From contig NC_069388.1 in NCBI RefSeq assembly GCF_027475565.1, positions 47,250,478 to 47,314,477 of the forward strand: a stretch of DNA of 64,000 nucleotides. The letters are read 5' to 3'. A program made the position numbers and the translations under genes. The notes beneath the pieces are model-generated. The model had not been told where the DNA came from. It searched no databases and saw nothing but the letters and a program-made list of their open reading frames with translations. The stretch comes from Acinonyx jubatus (taxonomy: Eukaryota > Chordata > Mammalia > Carnivora > Felidae). Shown piece after piece: positions 35,005 to 48,800 of this stretch (positions are counted from its first letter, which is position 1; every line of letters starts with the position of its first letter).

Positions 35005-36785
35005 GCAAATCTGAAGTTTATTTCTGCTGTTAGAATTTAGGCTCTGTAGAAATAAGATACTTAATTGAAACAAATATTTTCTTCATTTCATGGGTAATGA
35101 AATTCAAAATCGGGGCCTGTAGTCCTAGGATTTGTCTCCGTAACTATCTGCACTGCATATGCACTCTCCACGTGAACACCTGGCTGTGAGGGATGCTGGC
35201 CTCGGCATGCAGGGGTGGTAGCTCCAGCAGCCAGGGCTCTGGCGTCTGCACAGAGGCCTCTTCAGTGTGATGTTACAGTTCCCATCACAGATGCGTCTCC
35301 AACTAGACCCGTTTCTGTCTTCCCAGGACGGTAAGGCTGCCTGGGAGAGCAGAAGAATGAAAAAACCTTGTAGAAGATCCAGCACAGCGGGATTTGTGGG
35401 GTGTTGCAATTTCTTAACCCAAGTACAGTCTTGCTGGGAAAAAGCAAGGCTACCCTCTGAGTATGTCAGTCCCAAATGCATGATTAGGAAAGTGTCTTGG
35501 GTGCTGGTGCTGCTTGTCCCAGAGCATCATGAAAGGTGACCAAGGGGATGATTTATTGCCTTCCCAACATTTGTGGGAAATACTCTCAGTGCAAACTCTC
35601 AAGCACTCTGTTGCCTTTGCTTTTACCAAAATCTGCTGTACAGAATTTGAAAAAGAAAGCCATGTGGTGGTGGTGGTGGGTGGGGAAGACCTTTACACTA
35701 AAGTTGACTTTAACAGAAACGTGGTTTTGCTATAGGTGATAATCCAACAGATTTGAGTGTAAGTTATAATTTAGTTCTAACCCATTAAAATCTTAAACCT
35801 TTCCACACCACGGACATTTTCTGAGACCAAATGAGTGCTTGTTCCCGAACTTGATGGTGTTCATGTTACTTGGAAGTTAACAGTATTATTTTGATGGGGA
35901 ATACAAGTCCTGGGCACTCACACAAAGGGCCATTTGTACACCTGTACCAAGGTGGGCATACAGAACAGGCTACAAACGGCTCCAAGGGCCACCTGGCAGA
36001 TCATCCTAGCAGAACCCCAGAAACCACCACATAACCTCTGCCAGTCTATACAGGGACCCTTACCACAGCAGCTCCCGTTAGGAAAGGGTCCTGGGGAGAG
36101 ACACCTGAATGAGAACTAAACCAGAATGATCAACAACTAAGAATGCCTAGGCTGGACAGCCTATTCTGCCATTCATTTTTAAAAATTTGCTTTGAATTCT
36201 CTTTAAATTGTTGTGAATATTCTTATGGACCTGACCACTCTTCTCGGAGGGGAGGAGCCAGTCTGCAAGAGGCCTCGTCCCCAAGGGCATCCTCTTACTC
36301 CCCAGAACTTGAGGCCCGAGTGGCCCATGGGCTTGCTCCTCCCCAGGAGCATGTGTTGTCCCTGTATAGACATTTGCAGAGTGACATGAACACCCACACT
36401 GCACAGAGGTGAGGGGCTTCAGAGTTCCTCACCTCCCCCAACAACAGTCTTCTAGGAACCTGCTCTCCCTGCACTTGGCAAGTGACTGTGGCCTAAAGGG
36501 ATGCCGGCAGGAGTCCTTCCCCTGGCAGCCAGAGGGATGGTACCATGCAAATCCAGGGACTGCATCTACAGGCTGAAACCAGGGCTGCTGCCGAAGCCTC
36601 GGCTGGCAGAGATGCCCCAGGGCAGCAGACCTCCACCAAATGAGGGAGGTTGGGCAGAGCCCAACTCGTGTTTGGATGGAAATTCAAAGAGCTTAGAGAA
36701 TATTAATGCCCATTACCTTAACCTTAATGGGAACAACTTCAAGGAAATGAAGTTTGATTTAAATTTATCTAGAAAAGATCCATCA
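35005..36785. other. intergenic gap between converging GZF1 and NAPB
   Basis: About 1.8 kb separates the two predicted poly(A) sites. A short GGT-rich patch lies at about 35664-35690. Small open frames on both strands match nothing I know. Part of it could be an extended 3'UTR of either gene. Confidence 0.5.
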
Positions 36786-39675
36786 AAGTATTCATAATTT
36801 CCACTTTATTTTCTGTACAGGGTGATGTAAAACATACACACTCTTTCTGCTAAGGTGGAGTGATGGTCACACGGTTAGTTTTCATAATATAATCCTCCAC
36901 CCGAGCGCTCAAGGGAGGAGACCCCGCGATGGCCGGCTCAGCACGTGGTGGCGGGAGCCTGCTCTGGTCCACAGCTCGCACTGTGGGCAGGCGGGTCGCG
37001 GGTGGCATGCCGTGCTGCCGGGTCCTCTGACGGAAGCCACAAAGGTTTGCATTTGGACATTTTAAATGCACAGTATCAGAGGATACAATAAATGCACACA
37101 CTTTGGTTACAGGGATGTCATCACGCACGGTCACAACTGTGCAAAAATACTGTTTTCAAATCATTAAATAAAAAAAGGAGGAACTCACATAAGCTATATA
37201 AAAATGTTGCCACAAAAAGCAAAGCTTTCCTGTGAGAAATTGTGACTGACTCGGACTATGAACTAACCCCTGATCTGCTAAAATACAAGAGCTGGAACAT
37301 AAATACTCATTATATTTTGTTCATAAAGAATATTCTGTAACCCCTGAAAACTAACTCGGGCCTCAGTCATGGTACTACCCGACGTTGATGGGACATTTCA
37401 AAAGAAGGAAGTTTGGATAATGTTAACAGGACTGTTCTCATTTTCCTTTTATTTTCTGGCAGTTCTGTTCTAGCCATTACAATTATTTTAACTCTTTTCA
37501 TGTAAATATTAAACACAGAAAATTAACTCAGCCACTGATCCCCGTTTACTTCAATAAAAATAAGCAACTCTCCAACTGTTTTCACAAACCACACCACTTC
37601 CTCAGACAGGGCTTGTAGGGGGCATGAGCGCAGAGAAAGGAATTGCCTTAAGAGAAATCATCTTGTTCTTACTTCAAGTGGTCAGGCCAGAAGGTCCTTT
37701 CAACAAGTGAAACAAACCTTCACACTAGTGATTAAACAAGCACCTGGCAGGTAGGATTTAAATGCTCTCCAGGTGGGACAGACTCACAGCCTGAGGACAC
37801 AGGCTAGGAAAGCACTCACCATGCCTCACTTTCACACAAGTGCATTCAGCTGGCTGTGGAACAGACTGAGCATAGGAAACCACTCTGTGCAAATCATTTC
37901 TTCATAAGAGATTCCAATAGGAAGTGAAGAAAGTAGCAAATGGGTCATGTTCTCAATTGTACCGTAAGTGATAGCCCTCTTTCTTCTAAGAATTCCAGAC
38001 CTTTGGAGGAAGGAAGGAACACTCATCAGATTTCAGGGCCAAAGGCAAGAGTGTACCATGGCTTCTGACCTTCCTCTCTAGCCATCACTGACCTTCCTCC
38101 CCACCAGGCTACCTTGCACAGGTGACCCCACAACTGCAGCCAGGAAATCCTCAGCCACCTGAAGGACAGCCTCCACCACCAGGACTCAGCTGGCCCTTTC
38201 CAACTTCCTTTCTTGCTATGTTCTCCTTCATCCCAGCCCAACCTGCTTACCACCCCCATGCCTTCCTTCTCTCTCAGCCCCTGGACTGGCCACACCCTCT
38301 ACTTCTGCCCAGCCAAAACCTACCAATCCCAGCTGAGGGACATCTAAAAATGAAAACACCCTTCAAATTCCAGTTACTATCTGACCTAACATGGGGAATT
38401 TCATTATCTGTATTTAATGACAGCAGCATAATTTAGAAAGACCCCTAAACTAGTCTAGGAACAAATGCATATCAAACTTAAGTCATTTAAGCATAAGAAT
38501 ACGCACAGAGAAGATTCAGGAAATGAGAGCATGTCTAAAGCCACAGAATGTAAGCTTATAAGTCATTAGAGCACATATTATGTAAACCAAAATGATACAA
38601 CTAAATTAAAATATACAAGCTCAAACAACTCCATCAACCGAGAGGCAAATCGATCCTCCTCAGAAGCTGGTTGGCCTTCTTCCCTAACTGGACACACAGT
38701 AAACCCCTGTACCTGTACTTACCCCACCTAACCCAACACATTCAACAAATGGGTAAAACAATGACTGTTCTCTCAAGCTCTGACCTAGATAAACCCCAGC
38801 TCCGATGAGGAATCACATGGCGGGGGCACAACAGGCACCGTCTCAACGTGGGCAAGTATCTGAACATGAAAATAAAAGGGACATGCCAATTGAATCACAT
38901 TTATGTGAATATAAAGAAAGGATTCCACCCCAACAAAAAGTGGAAACAAATTCCAGGAAAAGGAAAAATTGTTTCTTATAGATCTTACATGTGTGAGTGA
39001 GTACAAATTGGTCAAACTCACCCTGACATCCACCCATACACGTAAGCAAGCCCTGCCAGGAAGCTCCCTTTTCTCACAACGTAAGTCAGCGCTGCTGACA
39101 GACCCTGGATGTTCTGAATTTCCGCATGCACATCAGCAAATACAACAATATAAAAAGCAAACACACTGGTCACTAGCACCATCATAAGAATCACAACAAC
39201 AAATAAACAATTTCTAATAAGTGAAGTCATAAAACTCATCCCTAACAGCCATCCTGAACTAAACATGTACATTTAGAGAATACATCCAGGTATGAATTTA
39301 TAGAAAACAGGCAAAGCATCTATTACCATGATTAGGTTTGGTACTCCAGTCCAAGAAAATGACATAAAAATACGTGGCAAAGTTAAACATGGGCTCTGCA
39401 AATATCAAAATGATAGGAATAAGATTGTGAAGTGGTTCTCAAAAAACCGTGGGGGCTCCAGTGAGCATGGAATAGCCTATCACACCTACGAAATGCACAG
39501 GACCTTCCCAGCTGTCTGCTTCACAAAGACAAACACAGGGAGCTTACACATACACACACACATGGTTTGGCTCATATGCAAAGAATTAAGCCATTAAATG
39601 GGCATCCCATAAAGATCATGTGGCCCTAACATGAAACTAAAGAGGAGTCAGCTGCATGCCACAAAGACATAATGT
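36786..39675 (-). other. NAPB: NAPB 3'UTR
   Basis: About 2.9 kb after the NAPB stop codon (minus strand). The distal AATAAA is at 36810-36805 and another at 37453-37448, so alternative ends are possible. A GC-rich patch lies at about 36895-37030. The open frame of 104 codons at 38122-38436 on the plus strand is a proline-rich shadow. Confidence 0.65.
36805..36810 (-). terminator. NAPB: NAPB distal polyadenylation signal AATAAA
   Basis: TTTATT on the plus strand, AATAAA on the minus strand, followed by 'gtggaaattatgaatac'. Chosen as the distal end because no later signal precedes GZF1 sequence. Confidence 0.55.
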
Positions 39676-39786
39676 TCACTTTAGGTCCCCGTCTCCTTCT
39701 CCATCCCCTTGGATGGACTTTTTGATACGAAGCAACATGGTCGTAAGCCACTGATCCAAGCGAGATATTGAGTCAAATTCCTTCAC
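39676..39786 (-). CDS. NAPB: NAPB exon 11, coding part (residues 263-298 and stop)
   Basis: 111 nt. Acceptor 'ctttaaactag'. Encodes [20 protein letters not shown] and on to [15 protein letters not shown], then TGA. In alpha-SNAP this C-terminal end stimulates NSF; the same role is inferred here. Confidence 0.96.
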
Positions 39787-42700
39787 CTAGTTTAAAGAAA
39801 GAGGAACAGGAATTATTCCATGGAAATACAACCAAACACACAAAAAAATAATGCCCCAGGTTGTTTAAATATTTCCAGTGATAATCCTCCAACTTTTTTT
39901 CATTTAAACCTTTCATTCCAGTTTATAACTTTCATCTTTAAAAATAGTATGTTTTTTCATTATCCTGGGACTATTTTGGTGGAGCTAGCGACAAATTCCT
40001 GTGCTTTTTTATACTGCTCTGTATGCTAACATGCTAAACTCCTAACCACCTTTATAATTGGAAGAGCATACGTCAAGTCACAAAGGAAATGAGACTGTGT
40101 ATAAGAAGAAAATGTGGAAAATTACTGGTGTTGCATGCATGAATGTGCTTGCAGACACAGAACATGTGAAAGCAGAATCCCTTTAACTCATTTCAACGCA
40201 TTACCAAAGAGTGATATCTCAACAGCATGTGATGGTTTGGTAGCAAAAGTTAAATGGGAAAATATTCCTTTCTACTATCACTTCAAAGCCATGATGAATA
40301 AATTAATGGAGGATACTGAGAAATCTGCTGGATTCTAAACACAAGATGGCAAAAGATGGGAAAATAGAAAACTAATGAGCACAAAAAAAAGTCTTCCATT
40401 TTTTTATTCCAAGAATATAGCAAGCTCTCACTGCTTTGTTTTTATATTTTAAGCTATATTTAACTGATTTTACTTTAGTTATTTATGGATCAGGTATTTT
40501 CAAAGGAAAACATAAAAATAGCAAAGTGTAACAGTTTATGATACTCTCTCTTAAATTTGTCTCCCAGCTAAAGTCAGCATGGCTAAGGGAACTAATTGTA
40601 AAGGTTTGTGGGATATATAAAACATGACCTTTGGAAAATACAACTTGGGTATATTGGATAAATGTTCAAACAAATGTTCCCCAATCCCCGTTCCAAAGCA
40701 TTTATACAAGAAAAGGAAAAGAAGTTTCTGTAATTTAAACTTCAAAGAATGTACTGTATCCCAAACACATAACTTACTGCTTCAGTGTAAGCTTCACTGT
40801 TCTGTTCTTCATGAGCTTCTAGAAGTTTCTGGTAGTGTAAGTATGGAAAGGTTAGTTTGATAGGCTAAACAGTTCCACCCATGAATAGATACTTCAAATA
40901 TAGAAATAGCCTTAGTATCACATTAACTGATGTTGCCAAACACCTTACAGAATTGAGGAAATACTCAAATGTAAGCCAAGAGCTACCCTAAGGCAGGGAC
41001 CCAGTTTTTGGGCTAACATTTCCGAGCTGCCTGGGTTAGAACACAATGCTTCCGTCCTTGACTCTGGTGGCATTTGAGACCCACTCTGCAAAGGCAGGAG
41101 AATGCCAGCGCTCCTCACAGAATTAGAACTTCACTTCAGATCCAATCCCACCTGACAGCAAAGACTGTTTTTCTTCTTCAAATTGTGATGTTACTTACTT
41201 TCAATAACTTACATTCTCTTGAATCAGTAAAGGCTGGAAACATTTCCTCATACTTCTCAAGAGCAAGCTAAAAGAGAAAAACACTTGTTAATGTGTGACT
41301 TGCTGAATCAGGAAATAAAGCACTTTCTACCTGAACATCCTAGTCCTTCAGTAAGATCTACCTGAAGCCTACTTAGATGTATAACAAGTATGCTGTTACA
41401 CTATCAGAACAGGAAACCTATTCAATCTGAATTACCAACTTCAATTATGAATACATTTCTAAACTAATTTTTCTGAATTAGGTTGCTGTAGAGATGACAA
41501 TGTGGACCAAATCAAATTCTTTTTATTAGTTTATTTTTGAGAGGCAGAGAGAGAGAGAGACAGAGTGTGAGTGGGGGAGGAGGTAGATAGAGAGGAAGAC
41601 ACAGAATCCGAAGCAGGCTCCAGGCTCTGAGCTGTCAGCACAGAGCCCGATGCGGGGCCTAAACTCACAAACCGTGAGATCATGACCTGAGCTGAAGCCG
41701 GGCACTCAACTGACTGAGCCACCCAGGCGCCCCACCAAATCTAATTCTTAAAAACAAACAGACAAGGTGTCCATTTCCATCCACTACACTGTCCAGATTG
41801 CAAATAAATCCCAGTGAGACCTTGGCTGGAGGCTGGAAGGAAGGACGCCTCCCTTTCAGTGGCTTTACTTCTGCCCTCCCACCTCCAGAAGGACACAGCA
41901 AGGATGCCCAAATCTCTGCCTCCTGTCTCCCCAATCCCCGTTCCAAATTGATTTTGGACTTTGAAAGTAAGGATGTTATTCTACTTTTACTTTTTCCCCC
42001 TTAACCCCCTAATTTCTTTAAAGTAAAACCACTGAAGGGAATGTGACTACTAGTTTGGCAGCCGTAACAAGATTACAACTGGGATGCACAGCACAGTATC
42101 AGCATTATTATTATTATATTAATGAGGGCAGCTTGGTCTTGTTACAACCACTATCACTCAGTGAAGCACACCACGAACGACAGGGGGCTGGAGGCTTGTT
42201 CTCATGGGTGAAGTGCAGCAGAAACTGGCACTGCAGGCCTCCTTACCTTGGCATTCAGCTCATCTACTATGAAGTGACAGAGGGCTGCTTTAAAGAAGTA
42301 GTCCTTTGCACTGTACTTCAACAAAGGATTATCCATAGTGTTTGCCCCAACCTAGGAACAGAAAGCAGAATTAGATTTCAAAGGTTTGCCTTCCTATTAG
42401 GCAAACTGATCCTCATCTGCCCTTTAGAAGACACTTGTTTTATCTTACTTACATCAGTTTAGCCATAGATACATCCTTTTAACCCAGTATCACACACTAG
42501 GAAATTCTACTAGACAAGAAATGGAATTTAATACATAAAGTGCTAACCTGTTAAAAATGACCCAGAAGACTATTACTTTCAGGAAGATGGAATAGACATT
42601 ATTTTTCTCCATCCCTCCTGCTAAGTGCAACTAAAAGCCCCATTTTATATAAAACCAACACAAGGAGACTGAAAGGAGGAGACACGCGGAAAACACAGCA

Positions 42701-42787
42701 CGAGTTCCCTGGGTTTTCTTTTTCTTTCATAGATCCTGGACTTGGAACAAAAAGTTAGCAACCCATAAATGCCACACTAGATGCAGC

Positions 42788-42818
<31 letters not shown>

Positions 42819-45800
42819 ACAGAAGTTTGCTTTGTCTAGCTGAAAGACCAGGAAAGGGGGAGCCTAGCAAGACAGAAAAGTTTAGGAAGTTACTGCTCTA
42901 CTCCAAATACCACAGAAAACTGTGGCTCCACCCCCATTCACTTCAGCAAAGACCCCAGACATAGCTAAGATGTCCATCCTTCTGAGACTGCAAGGGAGAT
43001 CCCCAAAGCCCTGCCCCCTGCCTAGGTGGCTTCACAAAGGCCCAGTAGGGAACCAAGCCTTCATCCCCACCAGCTAGTAGTGGCCCATCCTTCACCCCTG
43101 CTTCGAGGCAGTGGAGACCTGGAGACCTCCTGGGGAGCCTGGGCCTCACTTCCACCCAGTAGGAAGGAGGGAGGGGTCATCCCCCATCTCCCAGCAGGTG
43201 AGATGTCAGAAGAGGCCTATGGAGGCTTAAAACTTCCACCACCACCTGGCAGAGCAACCCCAATATAGTATTGGTGGCCGCCTCCACCCAGCAACAGTAG
43301 TGAGGGCCCAGACATTAATGGAGGCCGAGTGGGGGCTGAGCTTCAAGCTCCAGCCAGCGGCAGTGAAGCGACAGGCCCCTACTGCAACCAGAGCAGGGTC
43401 ACAGGACACTAGCTGAGAGGAAAGGTTTAAATAGGTTCCAGTCCAGTTGTCAACAGTAACTCACTCACAACACCAAAAAAGGAGATCTTAACCTGAATGG
43501 AAAACAACAACCAAAAGATGACAGCTTTGAGGGGATAGAATTGTTAGAATTACACAACAAAGATTTAAAAGGAGCCCTAATAAAAATGCTTCAAGCAGCA
43601 ATTACAAAATAATGCTTAAAACTAAAGATAAAACAGAAAGCATCAACAAAGAAAAAGAAATTTCTAGCAGAAAAAAAAAATCCATAAGATATTAAAAAAA
43701 AAAAAAAGTAGAAATTTCAGAACTGAAAAACACAATAACCAGTATAAAAAGTGGATAGGCTCAACAGCAGAATACATGGAAAAGAAGAACCAGTGAACTA
43801 ATGACAGAAATTAGTAATCAGAAATTACTCAGTTTCAACAACAGAGAGCAGATTGAAAAAAAAAACAAAAAACAAAAAAAAAACCACAAATGAACAGAGT
43901 ATCTGGGACTATCAGACTATAAAACAAAGTCTAATACTCAAGTTGTCCGAGTCCTGGGAGAAGAGAACAGAGAGAGGGGCTGAAAAAGTACTTGAAGAAA
44001 TAATGGCTGAAACTTCCTAAATGTGGCAAGAAACATAAACTTACAGACTCAAGACGGTTAGTGAAACCCAAACAGGATGAAAGCAAAAATACCTGGGCCA
44101 AGCTGAATAAAATTCTGAAAAACTGAAGCCAAGGACAAAATGTTAAAAGCAGCCAGAAAAAAATGATACCTTATCTACAGGAGAAAAACAACTTGAACGA
44201 CAGCAGACTTCTCAGAAGTCGTAAGTGGCACATTTTTCAGGTACTAAAGAAATCAATCGTCAACCCAGAGCTGTATACCCTGGGAAAAGATGCTTCAAGA
44301 ATAAAGGGGAAATGAAAACATTCACAGACGAAGGAACACTAAGAGAATTTGTCACCAGTAAACCTGACCTAAAAAAAATGGCAAAAGGGTATCTGTTCTT
44401 TAAATGCAAAGGAAAAAATGAAAGAAGTAATCTTAGAACATCAGACGAAAGAAAGAACATAGTAAGCAAAATATGGGTAATACAATGGGCTTTTCCTGTC
44501 TTCTTGGGTTTTTTAAATTATGTTGGACAGTTTAGGTAAAAATTATATCATTGACTGAGGTAGTTCTCAAAGTATGGAGAGAAAATTATAAATTGAATGA
44601 AGAGGAGAAAGGGACAGAAAGGAAGGTTTCTATATTTCACTGGAAATAATAAAAATGATGGTACCATTAGCTTGTGATAAATTCTGTACATGGTATACCT
44701 AGAACAATCACTAAAAACAGCTACTCAAAGACATTTACTTGAAAACACTATAATCAAGCAACCCACTATAAGTTATGGCAGGACAAAGAAAACAAAAAAA
44801 AAAAACCCAAAAAACAGAGCATAAATAGAAAGTAATAAATAAAATGGCAGACTTAATCCTGATATATCAAAAATTACATTAAATGTGAATGCTCCAAGTA
44901 AACCAATTAAAAGACAGACATTAGTAGAGTAGATTAAAAAGCATGGCATAACTACATGCTGTCCACAAGAAACTCACTAGATCAATTACGGTAATATAGG
45001 CAGGCTGAATGAAAAAGATGGGAAAAGCTATCTCATATAGACATTAACCAAAAGCAAGCTGGAGGCTATATTAATATTAGGTAAAGTAGCCTTCAGAGCA
45101 AAGAAAATTAACAGAAACAGAGGAAGACATTATAAAATGATAAGAGTATCAACGTACCAAAAAAACATGGCAATCCTAACCATGTATGCAGCAAACAGAG
45201 CTGCAAAATATGCGAAGCAAAGACTGACAGAAATGAAAGAAGAGAGACAAATCCACAATCACAGTTGGAGACTCCAACACTCCACTCTCAACAATGGACA
45301 GAAATAGAGTATACAGAAAAACTCAACAACACCATCAACCAAGAAAGTCTAATCAACATTACAGAACATGCCACCAAGCAACAGCAGAACCACAGAACAA
45401 ATGCCAAGTTAGACCATGTTCTGAGCCATAAAACAACTTTAACAAATTGGTAAGAATTGAAATCACACAGAGTGTGTTCTCCAGCTACAATGGAATCAAA
45501 CTAGAAATCAACAGAAAGATAAACAGGAAAATCTCCAAACACTTGGTAATTAACCAAAACATTTCTAAATAATCCACGGAAATCAATAAATACAATGAAA
45601 TAAATAAAACAATTTAACAGAATTGTGAGACACAAAGCATTGTTTAGAGGGGAACGGATAGCACTCAACATGTATACACAACAAAGAGGAAAATCCGTAA
45701 GCTCAGCTCCCACCTCAACTCCCTAAAAAAGGAAGAACAAAATAAATCTAAAGACAGTTAGGAGGATGAAATAATAGCATTAGAAATCAAATAAATTGAA

Positions 45801-48800
45801 AACAGAAAAACAGAGAAAATCACTGAATTCTACCAAATGTTTAAAGAGAGGACATCAATCCCTCACAAATTCTTCCAGAGACGGGAAAATATTTCCCAAC
45901 TCATTCCATGAGGCCAGTATTACTTTCCTGCCAAAATCAAAGATCTCACAAGAAAATTAAAGAATACAGATTGAAAATCCTCCACAAAATACTAGCAAAC
46001 GAACTCTGACAACTTTAAAAAGGCTTACACATTATGACTATACAGTAAAAAATTAATTTTGTCCAAAGTGAGGTCTTGCTTTTGTCTGTGGCTCCTGGGA
46101 AGTCATCTCTAAGCCCTTGCTTGGAATGTCCTACCTGAAGAGTATTTTTGTTTACCTGAGTGTCTCTGACAATGTGGTTCAGCTCAACATATGGAGGGAC
46201 TGGAGAATAAGATCAGCCATGTCTATGAGCCACAATAAAAATTCTAGATGCCAAGCGCAGGTGAACTTCTTCCCCTGTTGGTAATACTCCATCCATATTT
46301 TCACACATTGTTGCTGGGGGAAGTACTCCACTGGGGAAGGACAATAGGAAGTTCTACACTTGCAACTCTCCTGGACCCTGCTCCTAAGCACCTCTTTCTT
46401 TCACTGATTTTAATCTGTATCCTTCTGGTATAATAAACCATAACTGTGGCATAATAGCTTTCACTGAGTCCTATGGGTCCTTCCAGAGAATTATCAAACC
46501 TGAAGGTGCCCTTGAAGACCCCCAAACTTTGCAATAATCAAGCAGGATTTATCTGAGGAATGTAAGGTTGGTTCAAAACATGAAAATCCACCAATAAAAT
46601 ACACCACACTAATAAAGAACAAAAACCATATGATCATTTCAACAGAAACAGAAAAAAAGCACTTGACAAAACCCAATATGCTTTGAGGATAAAAACACTC
46701 AACAAACTAGGAAGAGAAGGGAACTTCCTCAAACTAATAGAGGGTATCTGCAGAAGACTTACAGCTAACATATTATTTAATGATGGAAGACGAAAAGCTT
46801 TCTGTCTAAAATGGGAATAAGACAAGGATATGTGCTCTTGCTACTTATTTACCATTGTTCAGGAGGGTCTAGCCAGGGTAACTAACAAGAAAATAACGTA
46901 AAAGGCATCCAGATTTGAAAACAGGTAAAACTATAGCTATCTGTGGATGACATGAATACATGATTTTCTAAAAAGAGATCAAAACAAACAAACAAATAAA
47001 CAAAAACCCCAAACCCACTAGAGTTAATAAACTAGTTCAGTAAGATTGCAGTATATAAAACTAGCAAATAAATAAAAATAAAACTAGCAATTAACAATCT
47101 GAAAGGAAACAGAGAAAACAATTCCATTTACAACAGCATCAAAAAGAATAATATACTTAGCAGTATATGTAACTAAAGAAGCGCAAGGCTTGCGCACTTT
47201 TTAAAAACTATAAAATATTATTGAACAAAATTAAAGAAGATCTAAATACATGAAAAGGCACCCTGTATTCAGAGTTTGGAAGATTTAATGATGTTAAGAT
47301 GTCAATACTTTCCAAATTGGTCTACAGATTCAATGCAATCCCCATCAAATTCCAGCTGGCTTTTTAGCACAGATAAGTTGATCCTAAAATTCATATGGAA
47401 ATGCTAGGGTCCCTGAATAGCTAAAACAATCTTGAAAAAAAGCAAGAAAAAAAGCTGGAGGACTCACAGTTCCTGATTTCAAAACTACATAATCAAAACA
47501 GTGTGACTGATACTGGCAGAAAGACAGACATATAAGGCCAATGGGATAGAAGAGATGGTCAAATAGAATATCCGTTAAATAATTTCCAGTGAGGGGTCCA
47601 AGACTACATTCAATGGCAAAAGGACAGTATATTCAACAAACACTGCTGGGAAAACTGAATATCCACAAGCAAAAGAATGAAGGTGGACCCTTACCTAACA
47701 CTATACACAAAACACTATATACCCATAATGGAAGACCTAAACAGAAGACCTCCAATTATAAAACTCTTACAACAAAACAGGGGAGAAGCTTTCAGGACCC
47801 TAGGTTTGGCAATGACTTCTTGAATATGATGTGAAAAACACAGGTAACAACAAAAAAACAGAGAAACTGGATTTCATCAAAGTTAAAAACTACATATCAG
47901 AGGACACCAACAACAGAGTAAAAAAAGCAACCCACAGAATGGGAGAAAATATATAAAGAATTTCTAAAATGTAATACAACCCAACTCAAAATCAGGTAAA
48001 GGAACTGAACCAACATTTCTCCAATGAAGATAGACAAATGGCCAACAAGCTGGGGTGCCTGGGTGGCTCAGTTGGCTAAGCGTCTGACTTCAGCTCAGGT
48101 CATGATCTCACGGCTTGTGGGTTCGAGTCCTGCATTGAGCTCTGTGCTGACAGCTCAGAGCCTGGAGCCTGCTTCGGATTCTGTGTGTGTCTCTCTCTGT
48201 TCCTCCCCCACTCATGCTCTCAGCCTGTCTCTCAAAGTAAATAAATAAACATTAAAAAAAATGGCCAACAAGCACATGAAAAGGGTCTCAACATCAATAA
48301 CCATCAGGGTAACGGAAACCAAAACCACAATGAAGTGTGACTTCATGCTCATTAGGGTAGCTATTATCAAAAACCCAGAAACCAGAAGGCATTGGTGAGG
48401 ATGTAGAGCAACTGGAACCCGTGCACATTGCTGGTGGGAACGTAAACTGGTGCAGTCACTGTGGAAAAGCTTGGCAGTTCCTCAAAAAGTTAAAAACAGG
48501 GGCACCTGCGTGGCTCAGTTGGTTAAGTGTCTGACTCTTGGTTTTGGCCCAGGTCATGATCTCACAATTTGTGAGATGGAGCCCTGCATCGGGCTCTGTG
48601 CTGACAGCATGGAACCTGTTTGGCATTCTGTCTCCCCATCTCTCTCTGCCCCTCTCTCGCTTGCACGCTCTCTCTCAAAAAAAAAAAGGTAGAAACAGAC
48701 TTGCTTCATAAACCAGCAATCCCAATCCTAGGTATATATACAACCAAGGGAACGGCAAACATACCGATACAAAAACATGAACACAAGTTTTCAGAGCAGA

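Noticed and set aside
38122..38436. 104-codon proline-rich frame on the plus strand
   Set aside because: Lies in the NAPB 3'UTR, low complexity, no promoter or splice context.
42788..42814. Regular repeats that might suggest a CRISPR-like array
   Set aside because: Simple AG microsatellite. No spaced direct repeats of CRISPR type occur in the window, and the DNA is mammalian.
44225..44539. 104-codon frame with a protein-like composition
   Set aside because: It is a surviving piece of L1 ORF1, not a host gene.
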